Positions 44,786 to 53,977 of a DNA stretch of 64,000 nt are shown here, in pieces. Position 1 is the first letter of the stretch. Each line of letters begins with the position of its first letter. Below the pieces are notes generated by a model. The model made no database searches. It was not told the origin of the DNA and saw only the letters and a program-made list of their open reading frames with translations. A program made the position numbers and the translations under genes. This DNA is from Teichococcus vastitatis (lineage in GTDB: Bacteria; Pseudomonadota; Alphaproteobacteria; Acetobacterales; Acetobacteraceae). The stretch covers positions 682,001 through 746,000 of the forward strand of contig NZ_QXGS01000001.1 in NCBI RefSeq assembly GCF_003604215.1, written 5' to 3'.

Positions 44786-46024
44786 ATGAGCCCGAGAGAC
44801 GTCCCGCAAGAAGGTCCCACCGAGCCGCATTATACCTCCGAGCAGCCGCCCGGCACGCCGCGCCGCGTGCCGGCCACCTGGCTGCTCACGGTGCTGATGG
44901 GCCTTGGGCCCTTCAGCATGCAGATCATCATTCCCGCCCTGCCCACCGTCGCCGCAGCCTTTGCCGTGCCCTACGCCACGGCACAGATGACGCTGACCGT
45001 GTACCTGGCCGGCATCGCTATCGGGCAGCTGATCTACGGGCCGCTGTCGGATCATTTCGGGCGGCGGCCGGTGCTGCTGGCGGGGCTGGCGATCTATCTG
45101 GTGGGCTCGGTGGCGGCGCTGCTGGCGCCGGAGGTGGGCTGGCTGGTGGCAGCGCGGGCGGCGCAGGCGGCCGGCGGCTGCGCCGGCATGGTGCTGTCCC
45201 GCGCCATCATCCGCGACGTATTCCCGCGCGACCAGGCGGCCAGCAAGATCGGCTTCGTGATGATGGGCATGACGGTGGCACCGATGATGGCGCCGCTGCT
45301 GGGGGCCGAGCTGTCCGCCGCCTTCGGCTGGCGCGCCATCATGGTGGCCTGCACCGGCTTTGGGGTGGTGATGCTGCTGCTCGGGCTGCGCCTGCCGGAA
45401 ACGCTGGCGGCGCCGCAGCCGCTGCCCGGCCTCACCGGCATGGTGCAGGCCTATTGGCAGCTGGCGCGGCTGCGCTCCTTCCGCTGCTACACCGCGATCA
45501 CCGCCTGCACCACCGGCACCTTCTTCGCCTTCATGGCCGGGGCACCACGCGTGGTGATGGACGGCATGGGCCATTCGGCACGCAGCTACGCCATCGCCTT
45601 CATGGCGGTGTCGGTCACCTACGCGTTGGGTTCCTTTATCGCCGGCCGCTTCTCGGCCCGCTGGGGGCTGGAGCGGATGCTGTGGCATGGGCTGCTCCTC
45701 GCCACTGTGGCCACCCTGCTCGGCGTTGCGATCCAGCTCAGCCTGCCGCTGATGCTGGCCAGCTTTTTTCTGCCTATGGCCTTGGTGGCGATCGGGAACG
45801 GCATGTCGCAGCCTTCGGCCGTGGCCGCGGCCGTGAGCGTGCGGCCGCAGCTGGCCGGCACCGCCTCCGGGCTGGTGGGTGCCTTGCAGATGGGCTTCGG
45901 CGCGGCGATGACGCTGCTCACCTCGGCGCTGGAATTCGGCGCCGGCATCGGCACTGCCGCCGCCATGGCCGGTTGCGCGCTGGGCGCCCAACTGGCCATG
46001 CGCGGGGCCCGGCGCTCCAGCTGA
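44786..46024 (+). CDS. Bcr/CflA family MFS exporter
   Basis: 412 residues with a 30-residue hydrophilic N-terminus and twelve helices. Motif A is GQLIYGPLSDHFGRRPVLL, and SRAIIRDVFPRDQAASKIG follows TM4 as in Bcr. The ATG at 44786 is the first in frame. A weak 7-bp hairpin at 44709-44727 may end the pyrD transcript upstream. It precedes the free Hpt gene by 49 bases but is functionally unrelated by sequence. Confidence 0.92.
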   Translation: MSPRDVPQEGPTEPHYTSEQPPGTPRRVPATWLLTVLMGLGPFSMQIIIPALPTVAAAFAVPYATAQMTLTVYLAGIAIGQLIYGPLSDHFGRRPVLLAGLAIYLVGSVAALLAPEVGWLVAARAAQAAGGCAGMVLSRAIIRDVFPRDQAASKIGFVMMGMTVAPMMAPLLGAELSAAFGWRAIMVACTGFGVVMLLLGLRLPETLAAPQPLPGLTGMVQAYWQLARLRSFRCYTAITACTTGTFFAFMAGAPRVVMDGMGHSARSYAIAFMAVSVTYALGSFIAGRFSARWGLERMLWHGLLLATVATLLGVAIQLSLPLMLASFFLPMALVAIGNGMSQPSAVAAAVSVRPQLAGTASGLVGALQMGFGAAMTLLTSALEFGAGIGTAAAMAGCALGAQLAMRGARRSS

Positions 46025-46073
46025 AGCAACCGCGTCGATTGACCCCACCGATCCGCTGCGGCACCCTCATTGC

Positions 46074-46430
46074 GTGAGCGTCATCGACCATCGGGCCGCC
46101 AGGCAGCTGGCTATGGAAGTTCCGGAAAGCGCCTTCCGGGAGATCCTGGAAGCCTATTGCAGCGATCTGGGCACATTGTGCCGCGACCTGCAGCAGGCCG
46201 CCACCGCCCGCCAGCCGGACCGGTTCCGCCAGGCCGCGCACGCCCTGGCCGGCGCCTCCGCCTCGATTGGCGCGGTGCAGCTGGAGGGTCTCGCCCGCCG
46301 TGCGCTGCAGCCGGATGGCTTGGTGGAGATGGGGGAGCTGGCCCGGCGGATCGAAACCTGCACGGTCGATACATTGGCCGCCCTCCAAACGCTCGCGGAT
46401 CACCCTCCGCCGCGCGAAGACGGCCGATAA
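46074..46430 (+). CDS. stand-alone Hpt domain phosphotransfer protein
   Basis: 118 residues, one four-helix Hpt domain. The phospho-accepting His is in the AAHALAGASASIGAVQL segment (about residue 46). GTG start at 46074. It would pass phosphate between receiver domains. No receiver is fused to it; the double-receiver hybrid kinase at 50512-53046 is the nearest candidate partner. An inverted repeat follows the stop codon. Confidence 0.9.
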   Translation: MSVIDHRAARQLAMEVPESAFREILEAYCSDLGTLCRDLQQAATARQPDRFRQAAHALAGASASIGAVQLEGLARRALQPDGLVEMGELARRIETCTVDTLAALQTLADHPPPREDGR

Positions 46431-46447
46431 CGTTACCTGGACGTTAT
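46427..46447. repeat. inverted repeat after the Hpt gene, AT-rich
   Basis: ATAACGT (46427-46433) and ACGTTAT (46441-46447), 7-base spacer, followed by TATCCC. It overlaps the Hpt stop codon. Could be a weak terminator for Hpt or a regulatory site for the downstream c-di-GMP gene. Confidence 0.4.
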
Positions 46448-46549
46448 TATCCCTTGCTGCAATTCCCTGAATCCCGCCAAGTTCAGTTTAGTCGGGATTC
46501 TGCCCGGCGATGGCTGGCGGCATCCGGCAAAGGGTTCGGCAAGGAGTTT

Positions 46550-46627
46550 ATGAAACAACGCGACGCTCAGCGGCATCACACCGCACAGGATGGTCTGCAC
46601 GGAAGGGTATCTGTCGGGCGGTCTTGA
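46550..46627 (+). CDS. small ORF (25 residues) upstream of and overlapping the RBS of the c-di-GMP gene
   Basis: ATG preceded by AAGGAG (46541-46546) with 3-base spacing, a strong site for this genome. The peptide starts MKQRDAQRHHTAQDG and is basic. Its TGA runs into the G-rich ribosome site (GAGGGGGGG) of the MHYT-GGDEF-EAL gene that starts 11 bases later, so its translation could control the downstream gene. No family recognised. Confidence 0.4.
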   Translation: MKQRDAQRHHTAQDGLHGRVSVGRS

Positions 46628-46638
46628 GGGGGGGCCAT

Positions 46639-48960
46639 ATGGTTGCAGTCTGGACTTGCCTGACGGAGGAGCATGATCGGAGGCTGGTGGCGCTCGCGGC
46701 CCTGATCTGCCTGGCGGGCGCGGTGGTCGGGCTGAGCGTGCTGCGCCGCGCCGCCGGCGCCACCTCGCACAGCCGCACGGGCTGGCTGATGATGTCCGGG
46801 CTCAGCGCCGGCGCCACCATCTGGTGCACGCACTTTGTTGCCATGCTGGCCTATACCCCCGCCGCCCAGCTCGGCTTCCAGCCCCTGCTGACCCTGGTGT
46901 CGCTGATGGTGGCGGTCACCATGGCGACCCTGGCCTTCGGCCTTGCGGTGAGCCGGGCACCGGCGGCGGCCTGGCTCGGCGGCGGGCTGCTCGGCAGCGG
47001 CGTCAGCAGCATGCATTATCTTGGGATGGCGGCCTTTGGCCAGAACGGCATCCCGGTCTACGATCCGGTGCTGGTGGGTGCCTCGGTGCTGATGGCGATG
47101 CTGCTCGGCATGGCGGCGTTGCCGCTGGTGCTGCACGCCAGAACGTGGCCAGGACGGCTGGCCGGGGTGGCGGTGTTCTGCCTCAGCGTGGTGTCGCTGC
47201 ATTTCACCGGTATGGGCGCCGTGCTCATGCTGCCGGCGCCGGTCGCGCAGCAGGCAGCGGACGCCGGCCAGGGCGTACTGGCGCTGGCCATCGGCCTCGT
47301 CGCGTTGATGGTGGTGGCCGCCACCGCCGCCGCTTGGCTGATCGATCACCATGGCCATGAGGAAAGCCTCCGGCGCCTGCGCAAACTGGTGGACGCCACC
47401 TTCGAGGGGCTGGCCGTCACCCAGGGTGGCCGCATCGAGGAGGCGAATGGCAGGCTGCAGGCGATGGTCGGGCTGGATCGCCCGGAGCTGCTGGGCCGCG
47501 CCATGCTGGGTGAGCTGCTGCCGACATTGCAGCTGCCGGACATGCTGGGCGAGGTGATGGTGGAAACCCAGCTGCGTCGCGCCGATGGCAGCCTGATGGA
47601 TGTGGAGCTGGTGGTGCGCGACAATGTTCCCCGACCCGGCAAGCGGGTTTTCGCCCTGCGCGACCTGCGGGAACGGCGCGACCAGGAACGCCGGCTGCGC
47701 CACCTGGCGGCCCATGACGGCCTGACCGGATTGGCCAACCGCACCGGCTTCGGGGAACAGATCGCCCGGCAATTGCATGAGGCGGCGGCCGGCAACCGGC
47801 GCCTCGCCCTGCTGCATCTCGGCCTGAACTGCTTCAAGGAAGTGAACGACCTGCTGGGGCACGATGCGGGGGACGCGGCCCTGAAGCATTACGCCGCGGC
47901 GTTGCGACAGCTGGCGCCGCCCGCGGCGGTGCCGGCGCGGATCGGCGGCGATGAATTCGCGCTGCTGCTGTCCTTCGCCGAGTTGCACGAGGTCGAGGGG
48001 CTGGCGCAGGCCGTGCGCGGCTTCGCCCTGCCGGAGCCGATGTCGGTTTCGGCCGCCATCGGCATCGCCCTGTTTCCCGACGACGCCGCCGATGCCGAGG
48101 CCCTGCTGGCCAATGCGGACTTGGCGATGCGGCGGGCCAAGGCACAGCACGGCGGTGGCGCCTGCTTCTACCAGGCCAACATGGATGCGGCCGTGCGGGA
48201 GCGGCGGCGGCTGAGCAGCGCGCTGCGGCACGCCCTGGAGGACGGGCAGATCAGCTTATTCTACCAGCGCCAGGTCACTGCCGGCAGTGGCCGGCTGTGC
48301 GGCCACGAGGCCCTGATGCGCTGGCACCACCCGGAACGCGGCTGGGTTCCGCCGGCCGACTTCATTCCCCTGGCGGAGGAAACCGGCCTGATCCTGCCGC
48401 TCGGCGAGTGGGCGCTGCGCACGGCCTGCGCCGACGCGAAAGCCGAGCCACGTCTGGGCAAGGTGGCGGTGAACCTGTCGCCGGTGCAGTTCCGTCAGGC
48501 CGGGCTGGCCGCCCTGGTGGCGACCGTGCTGGCGGAAACGGGTCTGCCCGCGCGGCGGCTGGAACTGGAGATCACCGAATCCTCGCTGATGCAGGATCCG
48601 GTCCGCACGCTGGAGGTGCTGCGGGAAATCAAGGCACTGGGCGTCAGCGTGGCGATGGATGATTTCGGAACGGGCCATTCCTCGCTGGCGACGCTGCGCG
48701 CCTTTTCCTTCGACAAGATCAAGCTGGATCGCTCCTTCGTGCCGGAGGTCGACAGCAATCCGCAGGCGCGCGCCATCCTGCGCGCGGTGGTCGGCATCGG
48801 CCGCGGGCTTGGCATTCCGGTGCTGGCGGAAGGAGTCGAATCCGCCTCGGAGTTGGCCTGCCTGCGCGACGAGGGCTGCGCCGAGATGCAGGGCTACCTG
48901 TTCGGCCGCCCGGCGCCGCTGACGGCGCTGGACCTCGCCGCGCCGGCCGCTGCGGCCTGA
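46639..48960 (+). CDS. MHYT-PAS-GGDEF-EAL cyclic-di-GMP protein
   Basis: 773 residues. Residues 1-235 form the MHYT membrane sensor with seven helices and copies of the motif (CTHFVAML at 63, SSMHYLGM at 123, LHFTGMG at 187), thought to sense gases via metal. A PAS-like part (about 245-350) leads to GGDEF (436-440). The upstream metal Asp region reads HLGLNCFK (393-400) in place of DxDxFK, so cyclase activity is doubtful. The EAL domain is complete: HEALMRW (E557), N612, E644, D674-D675, K695 and E731. A c-di-GMP phosphodiesterase is the likely net activity. Confidence 0.93.
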   Translation: MVAVWTCLTEEHDRRLVALAALICLAGAVVGLSVLRRAAGATSHSRTGWLMMSGLSAGATIWCTHFVAMLAYTPAAQLGFQPLLTLVSLMVAVTMATLAFGLAVSRAPAAAWLGGGLLGSGVSSMHYLGMAAFGQNGIPVYDPVLVGASVLMAMLLGMAALPLVLHARTWPGRLAGVAVFCLSVVSLHFTGMGAVLMLPAPVAQQAADAGQGVLALAIGLVALMVVAATAAAWLIDHHGHEESLRRLRKLVDATFEGLAVTQGGRIEEANGRLQAMVGLDRPELLGRAMLGELLPTLQLPDMLGEVMVETQLRRADGSLMDVELVVRDNVPRPGKRVFALRDLRERRDQERRLRHLAAHDGLTGLANRTGFGEQIARQLHEAAAGNRRLALLHLGLNCFKEVNDLLGHDAGDAALKHYAAALRQLAPPAAVPARIGGDEFALLLSFAELHEVEGLAQAVRGFALPEPMSVSAAIGIALFPDDAADAEALLANADLAMRRAKAQHGGGACFYQANMDAAVRERRRLSSALRHALEDGQISLFYQRQVTAGSGRLCGHEALMRWHHPERGWVPPADFIPLAEETGLILPLGEWALRTACADAKAEPRLGKVAVNLSPVQFRQAGLAALVATVLAETGLPARRLELEITESSLMQDPVRTLEVLREIKALGVSVAMDDFGTGHSSLATLRAFSFDKIKLDRSFVPEVDSNPQARAILRAVVGIGRGLGIPVLAEGVESASELACLRDEGCAEMQGYLFGRPAPLTALDLAAPAAAA

Positions 48961-48963
48961 GGA

Positions 48964-49710
48964 TCAGCCGCGCTTCACCACCAGCGGTCCAAAGCTCTGG
49001 CAGACGGGCATCACCTGGAGGCTGTTGACGTTGACCCGTGCCGGACGCGTCGCCACCCAGTGAACGGCATCGGCGATGTCGTCCGGCGTCAACGCCTCGG
49101 TTCCCTGGTAAACAGCGGCCGCCCTGGCATCGTCGCGGAAGCGGACATTGGAGAATTCGGTGCCGCCAACCAGCCCTGGCTGAATATCCGTCACACGCAC
49201 CGCCGTGCCGGCGAGGTCAGCCCGCAGGTTCAGGCTGAACTGGTGCACGAAGGCCTTGGTGGCGCCATAAACATTGCCCCCGGGGTAAGGCCATTCGGCC
49301 GCCGTGGAGCCGATGTTCACCACATGCCCGCGGTTGCGCGCCACCATGCCGGGCAAAACGGCGTGCGTCATCGCCACCAGCCCCTTGGTGTTGGTGTCGA
49401 TCATGGTTTCCCAGTCGGACAAGGTGGCGCGCTGCGCCGGCTCCAACCCCAGCGCCAGGCCCGCATTGTTGACCAGGAGCTCGACCTCCGACCATTCCGC
49501 CGGGAGGTCGGCGATGGCGGATGCGATGGCGGTGGTGTCGCGCACATCCAGGGCCACGGGGTGCAGGCGCTCCGGGCCCAGCTCCTGGGCCAGAGCGTCC
49601 AGCCGCTCGGCACGCCGGCCGACGGCGATGATCCGCGCACCATCGGCGGCGAAGCGGCGGGCGATGGCGGCGCCGAATCCGGCGGTGGCGCCGGTGACAA
49701 GGACGATCAT
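48964..49710 (-). CDS. ydfG: SDR family oxidoreductase, YdfG-like 3-hydroxy acid / serine dehydrogenase
   Basis: 248 residues, very similar along the whole length to E. coli YdfG, an NADP-dependent reductase of malonic semialdehyde and 3-hydroxy acids. Visible: VTGATAGFGAAIARRF (cofactor loop), NNAGLALG, the Ser in NIGSTAAEWPY and the catalytic YGATK. The segment DIQPGLVGGTEFSNVRF is characteristic of YdfG. ATG at 49710. Downstream of the protease and kinase genes on the same strand (79-base gap). Confidence 0.95.
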   Translation of the reverse strand: MIVLVTGATAGFGAAIARRFAADGARIIAVGRRAERLDALAQELGPERLHPVALDVRDTTAIASAIADLPAEWSEVELLVNNAGLALGLEPAQRATLSDWETMIDTNTKGLVAMTHAVLPGMVARNRGHVVNIGSTAAEWPYPGGNVYGATKAFVHQFSLNLRADLAGTAVRVTDIQPGLVGGTEFSNVRFRDDARAAAVYQGTEALTPDDIADAVHWVATRPARVNVNSLQVMPVCQSFGPLVVKRG

Positions 49711-49789
49711 GCGGCGAAATCCCTGGATGCGTGGATCGAGCGGCCGGTATGGCAGCCGTCCGCATCGGCGGAAAGCCCGGCCACCCCGC

Positions 49790-50506
49790 TCAGCCGACGC
49801 GGAGCAAGGCCGGCCCGTTGGCCTTCAGCCAGTTCTGCGCCGCGATCCGGTGCGGGCTGAGCCCCGCAAGATGCGCCCAGAAGCGGGGCGAATGATTCAT
49901 CTCGCGCAGATGCGCGACCTCGTGCGCCACCACGTAATCCAGTACCCAGGCGGGAGCCATCACCAGCCGCCAGGAGAAGGCCAGCGTGCCATCCGCCGCG
50001 CAGCTTGCCCAGCGCGTGCGGGTGTCCTTCAGCCGGATGGCGCGCGGACGCACCGCCAGCTCCGCCGCGTGATGGCGAGCACGCGGCGCGATGCGACGCG
50101 CCGCTTCCAGCCGCAGCAGCGCCAACACGCGCCGGGGCACCGCCTCGGCGGAGCCACCCACCAGGATCGCGCCGTTCTCCAACACCGCCGGTCCGCGATG
50201 GCCGGGCTGGTGCCGGATCACGTGCGGCACGTCGCCCAGGCGGATCGAGGTGCCATCCGCCAGGCACAGCACTGGCGGCAGGGCCCGCAACCGCGACACG
50301 ACCCAGCCGGCATGCTGATGCAGCAGAACCAGCCCGGCCTGCCGTGCGACCCCGGGCGGCAAGGTCAGCACCGCTTCCGCCGCCACCGCATCGATGCGCA
50401 GCGAAACCTGCCTCGCCCTGGAGGAACGGCGCCAGCGCAGCGAACAGGGCCAGGGTGTCGCATCCGGAGGCGGCCGCAGCAGCACGGTTTCCGTCAGGCC
50501 CTCCAA
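49790..50506 (-). CDS. YgjP-like (SprT/M48-type) zinc metallopeptidase
   Basis: 238 residues. The zinc motif is VVAHEVAHLREMNHSPRFW (HExxH plus the downstream conserved MNHS), the hallmark of the YgjP/DUF45 family. Upstream, RLKDTRTRWASCAADGTLAFSWRLVMAP is also typical. No signal peptide. The TTG at 50506 lies five bases after the kinase stop and follows GAGG; a GTG at 50485 is the alternative. Likely cytoplasmic; the function of the family is not settled. Confidence 0.9.
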   Translation of the reverse strand: MEGLTETVLLRPPPDATPWPCSLRWRRSSRARQVSLRIDAVAAEAVLTLPPGVARQAGLVLLHQHAGWVVSRLRALPPVLCLADGTSIRLGDVPHVIRHQPGHRGPAVLENGAILVGGSAEAVPRRVLALLRLEAARRIAPRARHHAAELAVRPRAIRLKDTRTRWASCAADGTLAFSWRLVMAPAWVLDYVVAHEVAHLREMNHSPRFWAHLAGLSPHRIAAQNWLKANGPALLRVG

Positions 50507-50511
50507 CCGCC

Positions 50512-53046
50512 TCAGCCCGCGTCGAGCGCGCGCCGCATGGCTGCTTCCAAGGTCTGGGTGCGATAAGGCTTGGTCAGGAACACCGAATCGGGCACCACCT
50601 GCGCTGCTTCCGCAGCCCCGAAGCCCGATGCGAAAACCACCCGCAGCGAGGGCTGAAGCTGCCGCGCCTGCTGTGCCAGGGCGATGCCGGATAGGCCCGG
50701 CAGGCCGATATCGGTGAACAGCACGTCGAATGCCTGCCGCTCCAGCGCACGCAGCGCGGCCCGGCTGTCGCGGGCACTGACAACGGTGAAACCGAGGCCG
50801 GCCAGCAGGTCCTCGCTGTCCATCAGGATCAGCGGATCATCCTCCACCAGCAGGATGCGCGATGACGGCAGCGGCGCCGCCGGCGCCGGCTCCGCCAGCG
50901 GCCCGGGCAGCCGGGTCCGCGCCAGCGCCTGCAATTCCTGGCGCCGGTTGTTCAGCGTGTGGCGGACCTTGCGGGCCAGATCCTCGCGCCGGTACGGCTT
51001 CGACAGCAGGTTCACGCCGGGATCGAGGCGCCCGCCATGCACGATGGCGTTCTCGGTATAGCCGGAGGTGAACAGCACGGCGGCATGCGGTTGCAGGGCC
51101 TGCACCTGGCGCGCGAGGTCGGGGGACCGCAGCGGTCCCGGCATCACCACATCGGTGAACAACAGGTCGATGGCGATGCCGCTGCGAACGATGTCCAGCG
51201 CCCCCTGCCCTTCCGAGGCGCGCAGCACGGTGTAGCCGAGGTCGGTCAGGAGATCGACCACCACCTCCTGCACCACCGGGTCGTCCTCCACCACCAGCAC
51301 GGTTTCCCTGCCCCCCTCCACAGGCATGGCGGCAACCACCGGCTCGATATCCTCGGCCCCATGCGTGCGCGGCAGGTAGAGGCGCACCGTGGTGCCCTGT
51401 CCCGGCTCCGAGTAGATCTTGATGTGGCCGCGGCTCTGCTTGACGAAGCCGTACACCATGGACAGCCCGAGGCCGGTGCCGCGCCCTTCCCGCTTGGTGG
51501 TGAAGAACGGCTCGAATACCTTTTCCAAGATTTCGGGCGACATGCCGCTGCCGGTATCGGAGACCGCCAGCATGACGTATTGCCCCGGCTCCACATCCTC
51601 GTGCCGGCCGGCATAGGTCTCGTCCAGGATGGCGTTGCCGGCCTCGATGGTCAGGCGGCCCGCGCCATCCATCGCGTCGCGTGCGTTGACGGCGAGGTTG
51701 AGCAGCGCGTTCTGCAACTGGTCCGGATCGGCCAGGGTGTTCCACAGGCCGCCGGCGATCGCGGTTTCCAGCTCGATCGCCTCGCCCAGGGCGCGGCGCA
51801 GCAATTCGTCCATTTCCCGTACCAGCCGGCCGAGATGTACCGTGCGTGGCTCCAGCGGCTGACGGCGGGCAAAGGCCAGCAGCTGCGATGCCAGCTTGCC
51901 GCCGCGCTCCACCGCGCTCATCGCGGTGGCCAGCCGGCGCTGATCCTCCGCCGATACCATGGAGAATTGCAGCATCTGGAGATTGCCGCTGAGCACCTGC
52001 AAGATGTTGTTGAAGTCGTGGGCGACGCCACCGGTAAGCTGGCCGATGGCCTCCATCTTCTGCGACTGCCGCAGCGCCGCCTCGGCACGCTGCCGCTCCG
52101 CCTCGCTAGCTTCCAGGGCAGCGGTGCGCACGCGCACCATCTCCTCCAACTGGTCCTTGTAGCGACGTAGCTCGTCCGCGTTGCGCTTGGAATCGGTGAC
52201 GTCGTAGCCGAGCACGAAGACGCCGAAGACCTGCCCATCGGAATTGATGATCGGCTGGTAGACGAAATTCAGGAAGCGTTCGCTGAGCGCCTCCTGCCCG
52301 GAGGTCCGCAGCAGGGCGGACATGGCTTCTGCCTGGAAGGCCTGGCCGGTGGCATAGGCCTTGTCCAGCAGGTCGAAGAAAGGCTGCCCGTCCAGTTCGG
52401 GCAGTGCCTCGCGGACCGGCCGCCCCAGCATGTCCTCGCGCCCGACCAGCCGCATATAGGCGGCGTTGGCGATCTCGAACACATGATCCGGACCGCGCAG
52501 GAAAGCCGCGAAGGCCGGTGCCTGCTCCACCAGCCGGCGCAGATGCGAACGCTCGGCATCCAGCAGAAGGTTGGTGCGCGACACCGTTTCGGCGCGACGA
52601 AACAGGTTCCCCTCCAGCGCCAATGACGGCACCGGGCCGGCGTCGCCGGCTTCCTGCCGCAGCCGCTGCATCTCGGTCACGTCGTCGGTCTGCTGCAGGA
52701 TCAGCGAGACCCGGCCGGCCTCGTCGAGGATCGGCGTGTGCGTGGCGCTCCAGAACCGCTCCTCGAAGCCCTGGCGGAGGGGAATGGCGTAGCGGATCAG
52801 CGCGATCGTGTCGGGCTTCCGAGTAGCCAGCACCGCGCCCAGCGAGCGCCGCAGCTGCCACGTTCCCAGTCCTTCCGGATCGTGCGGACCGCCCGGGAAA
52901 GCGTCGAACATGTTGCGGCCGATGATGTCCTCGGCACGGCGCCCGGTTGCAGCCAGGTAGGCACGATTGGCCCAGAGCAGGGTCAGCGAAGCATCCATCA
53001 CCACGTAATTGTGCGGGGCCGCATCCAGCAACGCCTTGAAGTCCAT
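50512..53046 (-). CDS. hybrid sensor histidine kinase with two receiver domains
   Basis: 844 residues: PAS (about 5-125), PAS (about 170-290), coiled coil, HisKA with the phospho-His in GGVAHDFNN (H343), HATPase (NARDAMDGAG, DTGSGM, EPFFTTKREGRGTGLGLSMVYG), then two receivers with phospho-Asp in LLFTDVVMPG and VLFTDIGLPG. No membrane helix, so it senses a cytoplasmic signal through the PAS domains. Two tandem receivers suggest signal passage to an Hpt protein. ATG at 53046 has AGGAA eight bases before it; a GTG two codons upstream does not fit as well. Confidence 0.96.
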   Translation of the reverse strand: MDFKALLDAAPHNYVVMDASLTLLWANRAYLAATGRRAEDIIGRNMFDAFPGGPHDPEGLGTWQLRRSLGAVLATRKPDTIALIRYAIPLRQGFEERFWSATHTPILDEAGRVSLILQQTDDVTEMQRLRQEAGDAGPVPSLALEGNLFRRAETVSRTNLLLDAERSHLRRLVEQAPAFAAFLRGPDHVFEIANAAYMRLVGREDMLGRPVREALPELDGQPFFDLLDKAYATGQAFQAEAMSALLRTSGQEALSERFLNFVYQPIINSDGQVFGVFVLGYDVTDSKRNADELRRYKDQLEEMVRVRTAALEASEAERQRAEAALRQSQKMEAIGQLTGGVAHDFNNILQVLSGNLQMLQFSMVSAEDQRRLATAMSAVERGGKLASQLLAFARRQPLEPRTVHLGRLVREMDELLRRALGEAIELETAIAGGLWNTLADPDQLQNALLNLAVNARDAMDGAGRLTIEAGNAILDETYAGRHEDVEPGQYVMLAVSDTGSGMSPEILEKVFEPFFTTKREGRGTGLGLSMVYGFVKQSRGHIKIYSEPGQGTTVRLYLPRTHGAEDIEPVVAAMPVEGGRETVLVVEDDPVVQEVVVDLLTDLGYTVLRASEGQGALDIVRSGIAIDLLFTDVVMPGPLRSPDLARQVQALQPHAAVLFTSGYTENAIVHGGRLDPGVNLLSKPYRREDLARKVRHTLNNRRQELQALARTRLPGPLAEPAPAAPLPSSRILLVEDDPLILMDSEDLLAGLGFTVVSARDSRAALRALERQAFDVLFTDIGLPGLSGIALAQQARQLQPSLRVVFASGFGAAEAAQVVPDSVFLTKPYRTQTLEAAMRRALDAG

Positions 53047-53090
53047 CGGCACGGTTCCTGCGGTGGCCGGAGCGGCAGGCGTCGCGCCCC

Positions 53091-53438
53091 TCAGCCTGGA
53101 TAAGCCTTCAGCTCGATTTCGATGAAGCTGAAGGCGGTATCCCCGGCATTGACCACGTTGTGCTCGGCGCCGGGAGGGCGTTCATAAGAGATTCCGGGAG
53201 AAATGGCGACGTCGGCGGTGGCTCCGCCGGGCAACTCCAGCATCATGCGCCCCTCATGCAAGGGCACCACCACATAGGCCCAGCCATGGCGGTGCCAACC
53301 GGTCTCCGCGCCTGGCGGGAAATCCCAACGGGTCGTTCGCAGCGTGTCGGTGTCGAGTTGCAGCGTCGCCGTGGCCGGCGGGCGGCAGCGCAGGGGTTCC
53401 GTGATCGGCTTGCCGCCACCCAGCCTCGTATCGCCCAT
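53091..53438 (-). CDS. cupin domain protein
   Basis: 115 residues, a single small cupin barrel. Metal ligands are in GWHRHGWAYV and AEHNVVN, fitting the HxHx(n)...H pattern of cupin motifs 1 and 2. It lies three bases downstream of the YcgN gene and 44 bases upstream of the kinase, so it belongs to the same leftward run. Enzymatic role unknown. Confidence 0.92.
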   Translation of the reverse strand: MGDTRLGGGKPITEPLRCRPPATATLQLDTDTLRTTRWDFPPGAETGWHRHGWAYVVVPLHEGRMMLELPGGATADVAISPGISYERPPGAEHNVVNAGDTAFSFIEIELKAYPG

Positions 53439-53441
53439 CGC

Positions 53442-53912
53442 TCAATTCCCTTCCGGTGGCGGAAACGGCCATTCGCCGGGCCAGTGCACCACGTGATCCT
53501 CGAGGTCGCGTGCCTGCCGCTCCGGCACCGCGCGGCCCCGCACGGAGGCGCCGGATTCATGCACCGTCTCGGCCCGGCCGGACACCAGCGGATGCCAATC
53601 CGGCAGGTCCTTGCCCTCCGCCACCAGACGATAGGCACAGGATGGCGGCAGCCAGTCGATCTGCGCCAGGCGCTTCGGTGTCAGCCGCACGCAATCCGGC
53701 ACGTGGTCGCGCCGATTGGCGTAATCGCGGCATCGGCAGCTCTCGGTGTCGAGCAGCCGGCAGGCCACGGCGGTGAAGGCCAGTTCCTCGGTGTCTTCGT
53801 CGCGCAGCTTGTGCAGGCAGCAGCGGCCGCAGCCGTCGCACAGGCTTTCCCATTCGGCGCGGGTCATCGCACCGAGGGTTTTGCGCTTCCAGAACGGCAG
53901 ATCGGCACCCAT
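53442..53912 (-). CDS. YcgN/UPF0260 cysteine-cluster protein
   Basis: 156 residues. The N-terminal [30 protein letters not shown] and the later Cys pattern [20 protein letters not shown] and PDCVRLTP are characteristic of the UPF0260 family; eight Cys could bind an iron-sulfur cluster or zinc. ATG at 53912. Diverges from mmcB. The function of the family is unproven. Confidence 0.95.
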   Translation of the reverse strand: MGADLPFWKRKTLGAMTRAEWESLCDGCGRCCLHKLRDEDTEELAFTAVACRLLDTESCRCRDYANRRDHVPDCVRLTPKRLAQIDWLPPSCAYRLVAEGKDLPDWHPLVSGRAETVHESGASVRGRAVPERQARDLEDHVVHWPGEWPFPPPEGN

Positions 53913-53977
53913 CGCTGCTTATCCTAGGGCCGGTGGGCTTGACGCGGGAGGGAACGGAGAGCGAACATAGAGCACGG

